Source: Streptomyces vietnamensis
Lineage (GTDB): Bacteria; Actinomycetota; Actinomycetes; Streptomycetales; Streptomycetaceae
DNA length: 64,000 nucleotides
Direction of reading: 5' to 3'
Assembly: GCF_000830005.1 (NCBI RefSeq)
Contig: NZ_CP010407.1
Span: 1,116,001-1,180,000, forward strand
Shown here piece after piece: positions 1-10,146 of this stretch. The notes below the pieces were generated by a model, which was not told where the DNA came from, did not search any database, and saw only the letters and a list, made by a program, of their open reading frames with translations. Position 1 is the stretch's first letter, and each line of letters opens with the position of its first letter. Made by a program: the position numbers and the translations under genes.

Positions 1-774
1 GGCCCGGAGACGGGCGACGAGCCGGCGGCCGTACCAGAAGCCGGGGCGGCCGAGGGCGGGGCGGAGCTCGACGGGACCGGCCGGGTCGGCGGCGTCCGCT
101 GCCTCCGTGTCGGACGGGGTCTCGGGGACGGGGACGTCGTATCCGGTGGGCGGGCGCTGCGCCTCGTACGCGCTCCAGGTCCGGTTGGAGAGGTACCAGA
201 GCAGACCGACGAGCGCGGTCGGCACGACGGCGGCGAGGGCGAGACGGCGGCCGGGCGCCGACCACCAGCCGCCGCGGCCCTCGGAGAGGAAACCGAGCCA
301 GGAGTACGCGTCGGTGCAGGCGGGGGTGGCGGCGCACTGCCAGGCCGTCAGGTCGAGCGCGACCTCGCAGGCGGCGGCGGTGAGGAGCACGGTGAGGGTG
401 AGGGCGACGAGCCGCACGAGGACCCCGTAGAACCGCACGAGCCCCGGCCTGCCCTGGGCGGGCGGCCGCATCCAGTGCGCCAGGTTGGCCACCATGAAGG
501 GCAGGAGCAGCAGCCACAGGGCGCGGGCGCCGTCGCCGGAGGTCAGATTGGACCAGCAGTACGCCTCCGGGACGGGACGGGCCGCGTACCGTTCGGGGTG
601 GTCCTCGGCGTCGAGGTCCTCGGCGCGCCGGTACACGGCGGCGGTCCGGTCGCCGGTGACCCGTACGGTCCTGGGGTCGTCGAGCATGGACTCGGGGGTG
701 GCTCCGCCGACTCCGTGGACGAGGAGTTCGAGCGCCGCGCCCCCGCTCTCCGGGGCGGGTGTGGCAGGGGACAC
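1..774 (-). CDS. Integral membrane protein, 3' part missing (runs off left edge)
   Basis: An open frame with no stop reads leftward from a GTG at 774 to the window edge, giving about 258 residues. An early segment reads LELLVHGVGGATPESML, followed by a soluble stretch. A hydrophobic helix lies near ALWLLLLPFMVANL (about residues 93-106), a second near LVALTLTVLLTAAA, and a third near LALAAVVPTALVGLLWYL. The LLVHGVGG start resembles actinobacterial membrane proteins with an alpha/beta-hydrolase-like N-terminus, but the catalytic region cannot be judged from this piece. An in-frame ATG at 687 is an alternative start. The function is unknown. The gene is divergent from the DeoR regulator at 909. 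Confidence 0.7.
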   Translation of the reverse strand, partial: MSPATPAPESGGAALELLVHGVGGATPESMLDDPRTVRVTGDRTAAVYRRAEDLDAEDHPERYAARPVPEAYCWSNLTSGDGARALWLLLLPFMVANLAHWMRPPAQGRPGLVRFYGVLVRLVALTLTVLLTAAACEVALDLTAWQCAATPACTDAYSWLGFLSEGRGGWWSAPGRRLALAAVVPTALVGLLWYLSNRTWSAYEAQRPPTGYDVPVPETPSDTEAADAADPAGPVELRPALGRPGFWYGRRLVARLRA

Positions 775-908
775 TGAGGGGACTTCCTCTCAGGGTGGGA
801 AGATGCGACGTCGGCAACAGGATCGCGGAAGGCCGTGCGACCGCGCACGGTCCCTCACCGAATCCGACACTCATTCCCTTGTCTCCTGCGGAAGGACCGG
901 CCCCGGCG

Positions 909-1739
909 GTGACTGACAACCAGAACCTCCTCGCGGAGCAGCGGCGTGCCCTGATCCTCGACGAGGTACGGCGGCGTGGCGGTGTACGGGTCAACGAACT
1001 GACCCGGCGTCTGAACGTCTCGGACATGACGATCCGCCGCGACCTGGACGCGCTGGCCCGGCAGGGCATGGTCGCGAAGGTGCACGGCGGGGCCGTTCCG
1101 GTCGTCGAGGCCAGCACCCACGAGCCGGGCTTCGAGGCCAAGTCGGTCCTCGAACCGAGCGCCAAGGACGAGATCGCCCGGACGGCGGCCGCCCTGGTCG
1201 CACCGGGCACGGCCATCGCCCTCTCGGGCGGGACGACGACCTACGCGCTCGCCCGCCACCTCCTGGACGTGCCGGACCTGACGGTGGTCACCAACTCGGT
1301 GCGGGTCGCCGACGTGTTCCACGAGGCGCAGCAGACGGGCGGCGGGAGCGGCGAGGCGCGGCGCGGGGCGGCGACGGTCGTCCTGACCGGCGGGGTCCGC
1401 ACGCCGTCCGACGCGCTGGTCGGGCCGGTCGCGGACCGGGCGATCCGCTCGCTCCACTTCGACCTGCTCTTCCTCGGCGTGCACGGCGTGTCGGTGGAGG
1501 CCGGGCTCTCCACGCCGAACCTGGCGGAGGCCGAGACCAACCGGTGCCTGATGCGCTCGGCGCGGCGGGTCGTCGTGGTCGCCGACCACACCAAGTGGGG
1601 GACGGTGGGCCTGAGTTCCTTCGCCACCCTCGACGAGGTCGACACCTGGGTGACGGACCGGGGCCTGCCGGAGGGAGTCCGCGCGGAGGTGACGGAGCAC
1701 CTGCCGGGTCTGGTGGTGCCGGGCGAGGAAGAGGCGTGA
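909..1739 (+). CDS. DeoR/GlpR family transcriptional regulator
   Basis: 276 aa from GTG 909, with GGAAGGA about 11 nt upstream. The N-terminal DeoR helix-turn-helix includes RRGGVRVNELTRRLNVSDMT followed by IRRDLDALARQG. The effector domain has the family's SGGTTTYALARHL phosphosugar-binding loop and a C-terminal region with VVVADHTKWG. DeoR regulators usually repress sugar or polyol catabolic genes in response to a phosphorylated sugar. No sugar operon adjoins it here, so the target is unknown. Its stop overlaps the next start (GTGA), so it is translationally coupled to the SRPBCC gene at 1736. Confidence 0.9.
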   Translation: MTDNQNLLAEQRRALILDEVRRRGGVRVNELTRRLNVSDMTIRRDLDALARQGMVAKVHGGAVPVVEASTHEPGFEAKSVLEPSAKDEIARTAAALVAPGTAIALSGGTTTYALARHLLDVPDLTVVTNSVRVADVFHEAQQTGGGSGEARRGAATVVLTGGVRTPSDALVGPVADRAIRSLHFDLLFLGVHGVSVEAGLSTPNLAEAETNRCLMRSARRVVVVADHTKWGTVGLSSFATLDEVDTWVTDRGLPEGVRAEVTEHLPGLVVPGEEEA

Positions 1740-2176
1740 CCCTCTTCCGGATCGAGCGGACGGTGCCGCTGGCTCCGGAGGAGGCGTGGCGCCGCCTCAC
1801 GGACTGGCCGGCGCACGGCCGTCAGGTGCCGCTGACCCGGACGATCGTCCTGACGCCGGGGCCGAACGGGCCGGGGACGCGGTTCACCGCCCGCACGGGC
1901 CTCGGCCGCCTCGCCTTCGACGACCCGATGGAGGTCGTGCGCTGGGAACCCCCGGCGGCGGACCATCCCGGCGTCTGCCGCCTGGAGAAGTCGGGCCGGG
2001 TGGTACGGGGCTGGGCGCAGGTGGAGGTCGTGGGCACGCGGACGGGCGGCACCCGGGTCCTCTGGACGGAGGACCTCTCGGTGCGGGGCGTCCCGACGGC
2101 CTTCGACGGACTACTGGCGAGCGCGGGCCGCCTGGTCTTCGGCCGAGCCCTGAAGGGCCTGCTCGGAGAACGGTGA
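1736..2176 (+). CDS. SRPBCC (START/Bet v1-like) family protein
   Basis: 146 aa; its GTG start overlaps the stop of the DeoR regulator by 4 bp. The opening FRIERTVPLAPEEAWRRLTDW is the first strand and helix of the SRPBCC fold. The later VVRWEPP and TRVLWTEDLSV segments fit the central beta sheet, and the C-terminal helix follows. The fold binds small hydrophobic ligands. No catalytic residue can be assigned, so the molecular role is unknown. The overlap suggests co-expression with the regulator. Confidence 0.8.
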   Translation: MTLFRIERTVPLAPEEAWRRLTDWPAHGRQVPLTRTIVLTPGPNGPGTRFTARTGLGRLAFDDPMEVVRWEPPAADHPGVCRLEKSGRVVRGWAQVEVVGTRTGGTRVLWTEDLSVRGVPTAFDGLLASAGRLVFGRALKGLLGER

Positions 2177-2297
2177 CCCGCCCCCCGTTGTGGGCGCCGC
2201 CCAGCCCGGGGCGGGGCCCACGCAGGTGCGGCCCCCTGTGCTGTTGACAGTGCGTCAGCTAAGGTGCTGCATCCGTTCGCGTCCCCCGGGAGGGCCC

Positions 2298-2798
2298 ATG
2301 CCGCGCCGACTCAAGCCGGTGGAGCTCGACTTCACCGCGTCCGCGCCCGTCCGCCTCGTCTTCTCCGCCACCCTCGCCGCGCCCCCGCCCGTCGTCTACC
2401 GTTCCGTCGCCGTGGAGGTGGGGAGCATGCCGTCCTGGTTCACCGCCGTGACCTCCGCCGTGCCGACGGGCGACGGCGCGGGCCGGACGATCCGGCTGCG
2501 CGGCGGGATCGCGTTCGAGGAGACGATCCTGGCCTCCGAGCCCGACCTCCGCTACGCGTACCGGGTGGACACGACGAACGCCCCCGGCGTGACGGCCATG
2601 GCGGAGGAGTGGCTCCTCTCCCCCGCCGGGACGGGGACCCGGCTGCGCTGGACCATGGCCGCCGACGGCGCCGCCCCGTTCCGGCTCGCGCTGCGCCTCG
2701 CGGCGCCGGGCGTGGGGTTCTCCTTCCGGGACGCGGCGCGCCGACTGGACCGGCGGCTCACTCCGGCCAGACCCCCGTCGCCAGGAACCGCTCGATAG
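2298..2798 (+). CDS. SRPBCC family protein
   Basis: 166 aa from ATG 2298, with GGGAGG just upstream. It has the pattern of a polyketide cyclase/SRPBCC fold: [19 protein letters not shown], then strands with conserved WFTAV and RYAYRV, and a C-terminal helix near [12 protein letters not shown]. The stop lies 41 bp inside the convergent PLP-enzyme gene, a tail-to-tail overlap. It is similar in fold but not in sequence to the SRPBCC protein at 1736. The substrate is unknown. Confidence 0.8.
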   Translation: MPRRLKPVELDFTASAPVRLVFSATLAAPPPVVYRSVAVEVGSMPSWFTAVTSAVPTGDGAGRTIRLRGGIAFEETILASEPDLRYAYRVDTTNAPGVTAMAEEWLLSPAGTGTRLRWTMAADGAAPFRLALRLAAPGVGFSFRDAARRLDRRLTPARPPSPGTAR

Positions 2799-3888
2799 CG
2801 GCGGTGTAGGGCGCGATGTCCAGGCCCTGGGCGGCCAGCCAGCCGTCGGAGTAGTACTTGTCGAGGTACCGCTCGCCGCCGTCGCAGATCAGGGTGACGA
2901 CGCTGCCGGTGCGCCGCTCGGCGACCATCTCGGCGACGATCTTCAGCGCGCTCCACAGGCCGGTGCCGGTGGAGCCGCCCGCCTTGCGGCCGATCGCGGT
3001 CTCCAGGGCGCGGACGGCGGCGACGCTCGCCGCGTCGGGGACCTTCATCATGCGGTCGACGGCGCCGGGCACGAAGCTGGGCTCCATGCGGGGGCGGCCG
3101 ATGCCCTCGATGCGCGAGCCGCAGTCGGCGGTGGCGTTCGGGTCGTGGTGCGTCCAGCCGTCGAAGAAACAGGAGTTCTCGGGGTCGGCGACGCAGATCC
3201 GGGTGTCGTGCTGCATGTAGTGGACGTAGCGGGCGATGGTCGCCGAGGTGCCGCCGGTGCCGGCGGTGGCGACGATCCAGGCGGGCTCCGGGTACCGCTC
3301 CAGCTTCAGCTGCTGGTACATCGACTCGGCGATGTTGTTGTTGCCGCGCCAGTCGGTGGCCCGCTCCGCGTAGGTGAACTGGTCCATGTAGTGGCCGCCG
3401 GTGCGCTCGGCGAGGGCGGCGGCCTCCTCGTACATGGTGCGCGAGTCGTCGACGAAGTGGCACTGCCCGCCGTGGAACTCGATGAGCCGGCACTTCTCGG
3501 GGCTGGTCGTGCGGGGCATGACGGCGATGAAGGGGACGCCGATGAGCTTCGCGAAGTACGCCTCGGAGACGGCGGTCGAGCCGCTGGAGGCCTCGATGAC
3601 GGGCTTTCCGGGGCGGACCCAGCCGTTGCAGAGGCCGTAGAGGAAGAGCGAACGGGCGAGCCGGTGCTTGAGGCTGCCGGTCGGGTGGGTCGACTCGTCC
3701 TTGAGGTAGAGGTCGATGCCCCACTCCTCGGGGAGGGGGAAGCGCAGCAGGTGGGTGTCGGCGGAACGGTTCGCGTCGGCCTGGACCTTGCGCACGGCCT
3801 CCTTCAGCCAGGACCGGTACGCCGGGTCGCTGCGGTCGACGTCGACGGTGGCCGTCGCGGTGGCCGCAGTCTCGTGGGTGGTGCTCAT
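2758..3888 (-). CDS. PLP-dependent cysteine synthase family protein (possible cysteine desulfhydrase)
   Basis: 376 aa fold-type II PLP enzyme. The Schiff-base lysine is in [14 protein letters not shown] (about residue 72), the substrate loop is [12 protein letters not shown], and the glycine phosphate cradle is [14 protein letters not shown]. The long N-terminus and the HRLARS context differ from CysK/CysM. They resemble the actinobacterial Cds1 type reported as an L-cysteine desulfhydrase in Mycobacterium, but that assignment is inference from memory. It could act in cysteine breakdown to sulfide, pyruvate and ammonia, or in synthesis. An inverted repeat (3971-3986) lies in its upstream region. 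Confidence 0.85.
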   Translation of the reverse strand: MSTTHETAATATATVDVDRSDPAYRSWLKEAVRKVQADANRSADTHLLRFPLPEEWGIDLYLKDESTHPTGSLKHRLARSLFLYGLCNGWVRPGKPVIEASSGSTAVSEAYFAKLIGVPFIAVMPRTTSPEKCRLIEFHGGQCHFVDDSRTMYEEAAALAERTGGHYMDQFTYAERATDWRGNNNIAESMYQQLKLERYPEPAWIVATAGTGGTSATIARYVHYMQHDTRICVADPENSCFFDGWTHHDPNATADCGSRIEGIGRPRMEPSFVPGAVDRMMKVPDAASVAAVRALETAIGRKAGGSTGTGLWSALKIVAEMVAERRTGSVVTLICDGGERYLDKYYSDGWLAAQGLDIAPYTAAIERFLATGVWPE

Positions 3889-3970
3889 CCGTCCCTCTCC
3901 TCATGTGTCGCCCCATGGCTCCCCCACTGCCGACAATACCGCTCTCACCTGGGCAAACGTTCCCTTTGAC

Positions 3971-3986
3971 GATCCATAGGGATCGC
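3971..3986. promoter_or_regulatory. Inverted repeat upstream of the PLP enzyme
   Basis: CGATCC-atag-GGATCG is a perfect 6-bp-arm inverted repeat. It lies 83 bp before the ATG of the leftward PLP gene and 90 bp before the rightward gene at 4076. A TTGACG hexamer overlaps its left side on the plus strand. It could be an operator, but no regulator is known. Confidence 0.3.
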
Positions 3987-4075
3987 TTGTGGACGGGCCG
4001 CCGACGGGCTACTGGTGCGGGCGGCGACGGCCCGGCACACTGGGTACGGCAACCGGGTGAAAGGGGCGGATCGCC

Positions 4076-4393
4076 ATGGCGGAGCCGGAGTTCAGTGCCA
4101 GGGGTGTACGGATCGCGCGCTGGCCGCGCTCGCTGACGCGCGCGGGCGAGGTGCGGATCGAGGACGGACGCCTCGCGCTCCTCACGAGTTACGGCAGCGA
4201 GATCGACAGCGCGCCGGTGACGGCGGTACGGGCGGGGCGGCCGTGGTTCGCGAAGGCGGACGAGACGGTGGCGACCGTGAACGGCACGCGGTACCGGCTG
4301 ACGCTGCAGGACGGCGACCGCGACCACGACAGCGAGTCACACGCCTCGGGACGTTTCCTCGCCGCGCTGAAGAAGGCCGCGCGACGCTCCTGA
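4076..4393 (+). CDS. Small conserved hypothetical protein
   Basis: 105 aa from ATG 4076, with a GAAAGGGGCGG ribosome-binding stretch upstream. The protein is short, charged and soluble, with no signal or membrane segment. It has a beta-rich centre (VRIEDGRLALLTSYGSEIDS, then VTAVRAGRPWF) and ends in a basic Lys/Arg tail. I do not recognise a domain. Codon bias and the RBS support it as a real gene. Confidence 0.65.
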   Translation: MAEPEFSARGVRIARWPRSLTRAGEVRIEDGRLALLTSYGSEIDSAPVTAVRAGRPWFAKADETVATVNGTRYRLTLQDGDRDHDSESHASGRFLAALKKAARRS

Positions 4394-4565
4394 GCTGCGA
4401 CGGCTCGCGGCGAGTTGCGGGGCGGTCACGGCTGGTCCAGTCTGGAACCCACCTCACTGAGGGTTCAGCGGTGGTGACGCTGCGATCAGGTCACCGCCCC
4501 TTCTGTACCGCATTGACAGATCCGAATCTTCGTCTTCTTCCGGACCACTTCGGGGAGTCGCAGCC

Positions 4566-5159
4566 GTGATCAGCGAGCCGAGCAGGTACTACGCGGTGGA
4601 GCTTCAGGCCCTGCCGTCGCGGATCGGACAGGTCCGCCGCATCATCTCCGCGCACCTTCGACATTGGCAGTTGGACGCCCTGGTGGACCAGGCGGTCCTC
4701 GGGGTGACCGAGCTGCTGACGAACGTGCACCGTCATGCCCAGCCGGACAAGGGATGCAGGGTCGAGGTCGAGCTGCTGCTCGACCGGCTCACCGTCTCGG
4801 TCCGGGACCACGATCCCCGGCTTCCCGAGGTCGGCCCCGTGGAGGCGTTCGGGCTGCTGGACGACCCCGACGCGCTCGCCACCTCCGGCCGGGGGCTCGC
4901 CATCGTCGGGGCGGTCAGCGAGAGCTGGGGCATCCGCCCGTGCGGTGCCGACGGCAAGGTCGTGTGGTTCACCCTCACGGCGCCGCCCTGTGCCGACCCG
5001 GTCGAGGAGTGCGCGCGTGCCGTGTACGGCGCCGCGGCCGAGGCCGCGTTCGCGGGCGTCGGGTACAGCCGGCTCCCCGGTGTGCCGCTCAGCGCCCCGG
5101 CCGACCCGGTCCCCGCTCCGTCGGTGGCCCGCCCGGTCCTGGCGGGCCGGGCGGGCTGA
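4566..5159 (+). CDS. RsbW-like ATP-binding protein (HATPase_c_2)
   Basis: 197 aa from GTG 4566, with GGGGAG 8 nt upstream. It has the short GHKL fold of anti-sigma-factor kinases. The N box is VLGVTELLTNVHRHAQ, with the conserved Glu and Asn. The G1 region is VRDHDPRLP and the G2 region is SGRGLAIVGAVSESWG. The C-terminal 50 residues are Ala/Pro-rich and probably disordered. Streptomyces encode dozens of these stand-alone ATPases, some of which act in sigma-factor partner switching. No sigma or anti-anti-sigma gene is adjacent, so its partner is unknown. Confidence 0.9.
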   Translation: MISEPSRYYAVELQALPSRIGQVRRIISAHLRHWQLDALVDQAVLGVTELLTNVHRHAQPDKGCRVEVELLLDRLTVSVRDHDPRLPEVGPVEAFGLLDDPDALATSGRGLAIVGAVSESWGIRPCGADGKVVWFTLTAPPCADPVEECARAVYGAAAEAAFAGVGYSRLPGVPLSAPADPVPAPSVARPVLAGRAG

Positions 5160-5178
5160 CCGAGCCCCTCGGGCCCCG

Positions 5179-7733
5179 TCACTCCGTGGCGATCGCCCGC
5201 AGGATCTCCAGGCGGGCCGCCCGGCGGGCCGGGCGCCAGGCCGCCACGGCCCCCGCCACCAGGCCGACCAGGGCCACGGCCGCGAGCCGCAGCGCCGGTA
5301 CGGCGAACGCGAGGGCGCTGTCGCCCGATCCGCCCGAGGCGCGGACGAGGACCCAGCCGAGGAAGCCGCCGAGCGCGAGCCCGCCGACCGTCCCGAAGGC
5401 GGCGACCAGGACGGACTCCCAGCGGACCATGGCCCGCAGCTGGGTCCGGGTCTGCCCGACGGCCCGCAACAGGCCGAGCTCACGGGTCCGTTCGTGGACG
5501 GAGAGGGTCAGCGTGTTGGCGATGCCGAGCAGCGCGATCAGGACCGCGAGCACGAGGAGCGCGTAGACGAGGGTGAGCATCATGTCGATGCCGCCCGCCG
5601 AGGCCTCCGCGTACTCCTCCCGGGTCTGCACCTCCGGATGGCCGTACCGGTCGGCGACCTTCGTCACGGCTGCCTTGCCCTCCTCGGCGCCGACGCCGTC
5701 CGCGAAGGACACGGCGACGAGCCGGTCGGCGTCCTGGGTGCGGTGCGGGGCCCAGGCCGCCCGGGTGACGAGGTAGTCGCCGGCGAGGTCGGAGCGCTCG
5801 TAGACCGCGCGGACCGTGAAGGTGTGCCGGCTGCCGTCGGTGAACGTCAGGACGGCGGTCCGGCCGGGCGCCAGGCCGGAGTGGGCCGCCTCGTCGGCGG
5901 CGACGGCGAGCCCGTCCGTACCGAGTCCGGTGAGGGAGCCCCGTACCTCCCCCAGGTCGAGCGCCCGGGCCAGCGCGGCCGGGTCGGTGACGGTGAGGGC
6001 GCGGCCCTTGCCGTTCACCTCGGCGACGCCCCGCCCCAGGCCCACGGCGGTGTCGACCTCGGGCAGCGCGGCGACCGCGGGGGCGAGGCGGGGGCTGAGC
6101 CCGCTGCCGCCCGCGCCGAACGAGGGCGTGCTGATGGCCACGTCGCCGGCGAAGGAGCGGTCGACGGTCCGGTCCATGGTGGCCTTGAGGGAGGCGCCGA
6201 AGACCGTGAAGAGGGTGACGACGGCGACCCCGATCATCAGGGCGGTGGCGGTCGCCGCCGTACGGCCCGGGCTGCGCAGGGCGTTGCGGCGGGCGAGGCC
6301 GCGGTTGACCCCGCGCAGCGGGCGGCCGAGCACCCGTACGGCGAGCGAGGCGGCGACCGGTCCGAGGACCACGAACGCGGCGACGGCGAGCGCGGCCCCG
6401 GTCCCGGCGAGCCACAGCGACGGGGTGCCGAGGACGCCGACGAGGACCGTGCCGACGCCGGCGGCGAGCAGGGCGCCGCCCGTCAGCGCGCGACGGCGTG
6501 AGGTGCCCGAGTCGTCCACGTCCGTCTCGCGGAGCGCGGCGAGCGGGACCGTGCGCCCGGCCCGTACGGCCGGCAGCAGCGCCGAACCGGCGCAGACCGC
6601 GAGCCCGACGCCGAGCGGGAGGACGAGGGAGGTGCCGGCGACGACGAGGTCGCCCTCGGGGAACGGGAAGCCGATCGCGGGGAACAGCGCCTGGAGGCCT
6701 GCGGCCACGCCGATCCCGGCGAGGAGCCCGGCCAGGGAGGCGAGCAGTCCGACGGCGAGCGCCTCGGCGAGGGTGCCGGTGACGATCTGGCGGCGGGCGG
6801 CGCCGATCGCGCGGAGCAGGGCGTTCTCGCGGGTCCGCTGGGCGACGAGGACGGCGAAGGTGTTGTGGATCGTGAAGACGGAGACGAGGACGGCGACCCC
6901 GCTGAACACGAGCAGGAAGGTGGTGAAGAGGTCGAGGAAGCGGCCGGAGATCATCTCGGTGTTCTCCTCGGCGGCCCGCTGTCCGGTGATCGCCTCGACC
7001 CCGTCGGGCAGCGCGGGCGTCAGCGCGGCGACCAGCTCGTCCTGGGAGACGCCGGGCGCGGCGCGTACGGCGATGCTCGTCGCCTCGCCGGGGCGCGCCG
7101 TCAGGTACTTCTCGGCGTCGGCGCGGGTGAGGCCGGTCCAGGTGACCTGGCCCATGCCGTCCGCGCCGCCGAAGGTGGCCAGGCCGACGACGGTGACCCT
7201 CACCGGGTCGGGGGTGCGCAGGACGGTGGTGTCGCCGACGGCGAGACCGGCCGTCTTCGCGGCGCCCCGGTTGACGACGGCCTCGCCGGGGGCGCTCGGC
7301 GCGCGTCCCTCCGCGAGGCGGTACGGGTTGAGGGCCGGGTCCTCGATCCAGTTGCCCGCGAGGGTGGGCGGGCCCTTGCCGCCGACGGCGCTGCCGTCGG
7401 CGGCGACGAGCTGGCCCGCGCCCTCGATGCGGGGCGCGGCGGCGGCGACCCCGGGGACCTCGGCGAGGCGCTCGGCGAGGGCGGCGTCGACGGGGCCGCG
7501 GGTGCCCTGGGCCTCGCCGGCGGCGGTCACGGTGACGGAGCTGCGGACGATGGCGTCGGTGCCCCGGGTGGCGCTGGTGAACATCGAGTCGAAGCTCGTG
7601 CGGAGGGTGTCGCCCATGACGAGGGTGCCGGTGAGGAAGGCGACCCCGAGGAGGACGGCGACGAAGGTGCCGAGGAAGCGGCGCCGGTGGGCACGGAGCG
7701 AGGAGCGGGCGAGCTTGAGGGTGGCGGGGGTGT

Positions 7734-7737
<4 letters not shown>
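5179..7737 (-). CDS. ABC transporter permease, FtsX/MacB type
   Basis: 852 aa. A first membrane helix (about residues 20-41, FLGTFVAVLLGVAFLTGTLV) precedes a large extracytoplasmic MacB-like domain. Two FtsX domains follow, each with three helices: one around residues 265-400 and one at the C-terminus (LVYALLVLAVLIALLGIANTL onward). The ARTREN...LLRAIGAARRQI and ERTREL..LRAVGQTR motifs are coupling helices. Start and stop overlap the ATPase gene by 4 bp. Such systems export lipids, peptides or antibiotics, or sense envelope stress. The substrate is unknown. Confidence 0.92.
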
Positions 7738-8500
<763 letters not shown>

Positions 8501-8504
<4 letters not shown>

Positions 8505-8800
8505 GTCCGGCGCCCCTTGGGGTTCGCGGCGCGGCCGAACTGCTCCTCCAGGACGCTCAGGCGCCGCCAGTACTCGTCCTCGTCGATCTCCCCGGCCGCG
8601 AAGCGGTGGCCGAGCAGGGTGAGGGGCGAGTTCTCGTCCGGTCCGGCGTCGCGGCGCACGTCGCCGCCGAAGCGGAAGTCGCGGCCCCTGCGCCGGCCGG
8701 CGCGGCGGGCGACGGTGACGACGCCGATGACGACGGCTGCCCAGACGAGGGGGAAGAAGAGGACCCACGGGCCGGGGCCCGCGTAGGCGAGTGTGTTCAT
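8501..8800 (-). CDS. Small membrane protein with C-terminal SHOCT domain
   Basis: 99 aa. One transmembrane helix (about residues 12-31, WVLFFPLVWAAVVIGVVTVA) is followed by a basic linker and the short SHOCT motif RFAAGEIDEDEYWRRLSVLE. It is the first gene of the three-gene operon with the ABC ATPase and permease. It overlaps the ATPase by 4 bp. SHOCT proteins often occur with membrane or export systems and may aid assembly. The exact role is unknown. Confidence 0.85.
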
Positions 8801-8864
8801 GAGGGTTCAGCTCCTCGGTGTGTTGTCCGTGGTTCGAGGCTCCCTCCGGAAGGGGGTCCGGGTC

Positions 8865-8895
8865 GTCGTACGGGCAGCGGCTCCTGGCGTACGAC
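8865..8895. promoter_or_regulatory. Inverted repeat in the ABC operon / tetR divergent region
   Basis: GTCGTACG-N15-CGTACGAC has perfect 8-bp arms. It lies 65-95 bp upstream of the SHOCT gene start and apart from the second palindrome at 8934. It is a candidate regulator-binding site for the leftward ABC operon. Confidence 0.35.
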
Positions 8896-8933
8896 ACCGG
8901 GAGTACGTCGCCCCGGTCGGCACTCCTTCCGTT

Positions 8934-8955
8934 CTGTACCTACTGGTATGTACAG
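8934..8955. promoter_or_regulatory. Probable TetR operator upstream of tetR
   Basis: A nested palindrome: outer arms CTGTAC and GTACAG flank inner arms TACC and GGTA around TACT. It immediately precedes the TetR start and faces the divergent ABC operon. TetR proteins usually bind such palindromes over their own promoter, so autoregulation is inferred. Confidence 0.6.
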
Positions 8956-8962
8956 TGCCGCC

Positions 8963-9523
8963 ATGAGCATGAACACCTCGGAGCGGCTGATCGAGGCGAC
9001 CCGCGAACTGCTGTGGGAGCGCGGCTACGTCGGCACCAGCCCCAAGGCCGTCCAGCAGGCGGCGGGCGCGGGCCAGGGCAGCATGTACCACCACTTCGCC
9101 GGCAAGCAGGACCTGGCGCTCGCGGCCATCCGGCGCTCGGCCGAGGAGCTGGGGGCGGCGGCCGAGGCGGTCCTGGGCGGTACGGGTTCGGCGTACGCCC
9201 GGATCGAGGCGTACCTGCTGCGCGAGCGCGACGTCCTGCGCGGCTGCCCGGTGGGGCGGCTGACCATGGACCCGGAGGTCATCGCGGACCCGGAGCTGCG
9301 CGCGCCCGTCGAGGAGGTGCTCGGCCGGGTGCGCGCCCGGATCGCCGAGGTCGTCCAGGAGGGCCTGGACAGCGGCGAGTTGAGCGGCGGTCTCGATCCG
9401 GAGGAGATCGCGGCGACGGTCCTCGCGACCGTACAGGGCGGGTACGTGCTCGCCCGCGCGACGGGTTCGCGCGCACCCTTCGACACCGCCGTACGCGGAC
9501 TGCTCACCCTGCTCGCCCCCTGA
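8963..9523 (+). CDS. TetR/AcrR family transcriptional regulator
   Basis: 186 aa from the ATG at 8963. In-frame ATGs at 8948 and 8969 are alternatives; 8963 leaves the operator at 8934-8955 upstream. The N-terminal HTH is typical: TRELLWERGYVGTSPKAVQQ, then AGAGQGSMYHHFAGKQDL. The C-terminal ligand domain carries the RGCPVGRLTMD motif of a TetR subgroup. It is probably autoregulated and probably controls the adjacent downstream DUF4865 gene, 28 bp away. The ligand is unknown. Confidence 0.88.
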   Translation: MSMNTSERLIEATRELLWERGYVGTSPKAVQQAAGAGQGSMYHHFAGKQDLALAAIRRSAEELGAAAEAVLGGTGSAYARIEAYLLRERDVLRGCPVGRLTMDPEVIADPELRAPVEEVLGRVRARIAEVVQEGLDSGELSGGLDPEEIAATVLATVQGGYVLARATGSRAPFDTAVRGLLTLLAP

Positions 9524-9551
9524 CCCCACCTCGGAGAATCGGAGCCCTCCC

Positions 9552-10136
9552 GTGCACGCGATGCAGTACGAGATCACCCTGCCCGCCGACTACGACATGG
9601 AGATCATCCGCAAGCGGGTGGCGACCAAGGGGCACCTGCTCGACGCCTTCCCCGGGCTCGGCCTGAAGGCGTATCTGATGCGGGAGCGGGAGGCCGGGTC
9701 TCCCGTGAACCAGTACGCGCCGTTCTATCTGTGGGCCTCCCCCGAGGGCATGAACTCCTTCCTCTGGGGCCCCGGCTTCCAGGGCATCGTGAACGACTTC
9801 GGCAGGCCGGTGGTGCAGCACTGGACGGGTCTGGCGTACGAGGAGGGGCCGGCGGCCGCGTCGGCGCCGGGCGCCGCGACGCGCCGCAGGACCCCGCTCG
9901 GGGAGGGGGTCCCGCCGGGCGAGGCCGTGGCGGAGGCGGTGGCCCGGCACGCGCGCGAGGCGCGGCGGGACGGGGTGGTGGCCTCCGCCCTTGCGGTGGA
10001 CCCGCGCCACTGGGAACTGCTCGCCTTCACCCTGTGGGCGGGCCCGGAAGCGCCCGCCGACGAGGGCGAGCGCTTCCAGGTGCTGCACCTGTCGGCACCG
10101 GGCCGATCGGCGCTCGGCGCCGGGCGGCAGTGGTGA
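9552..10136 (+). CDS. DUF4865 family protein
   Basis: 194 aa from GTG 9552, with GGAG 7 nt upstream; ATG 9561 is an alternative. The family signature is clear: MQYEITLPADYDMEIIRKRV, a FPGLGLKAYLMRE segment, YAPFYLWASPEGMNSFLWG, and a second half with similar composition. No catalytic function is established that I know of. It lies directly after a TetR gene, a common arrangement that suggests regulated expression in response to a small molecule. Confidence 0.85.
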   Translation: MHAMQYEITLPADYDMEIIRKRVATKGHLLDAFPGLGLKAYLMREREAGSPVNQYAPFYLWASPEGMNSFLWGPGFQGIVNDFGRPVVQHWTGLAYEEGPAAASAPGAATRRRTPLGEGVPPGEAVAEAVARHAREARRDGVVASALAVDPRHWELLAFTLWAGPEAPADEGERFQVLHLSAPGRSALGAGRQW

Positions 10137-10146
10137 GGCTGTCGCC

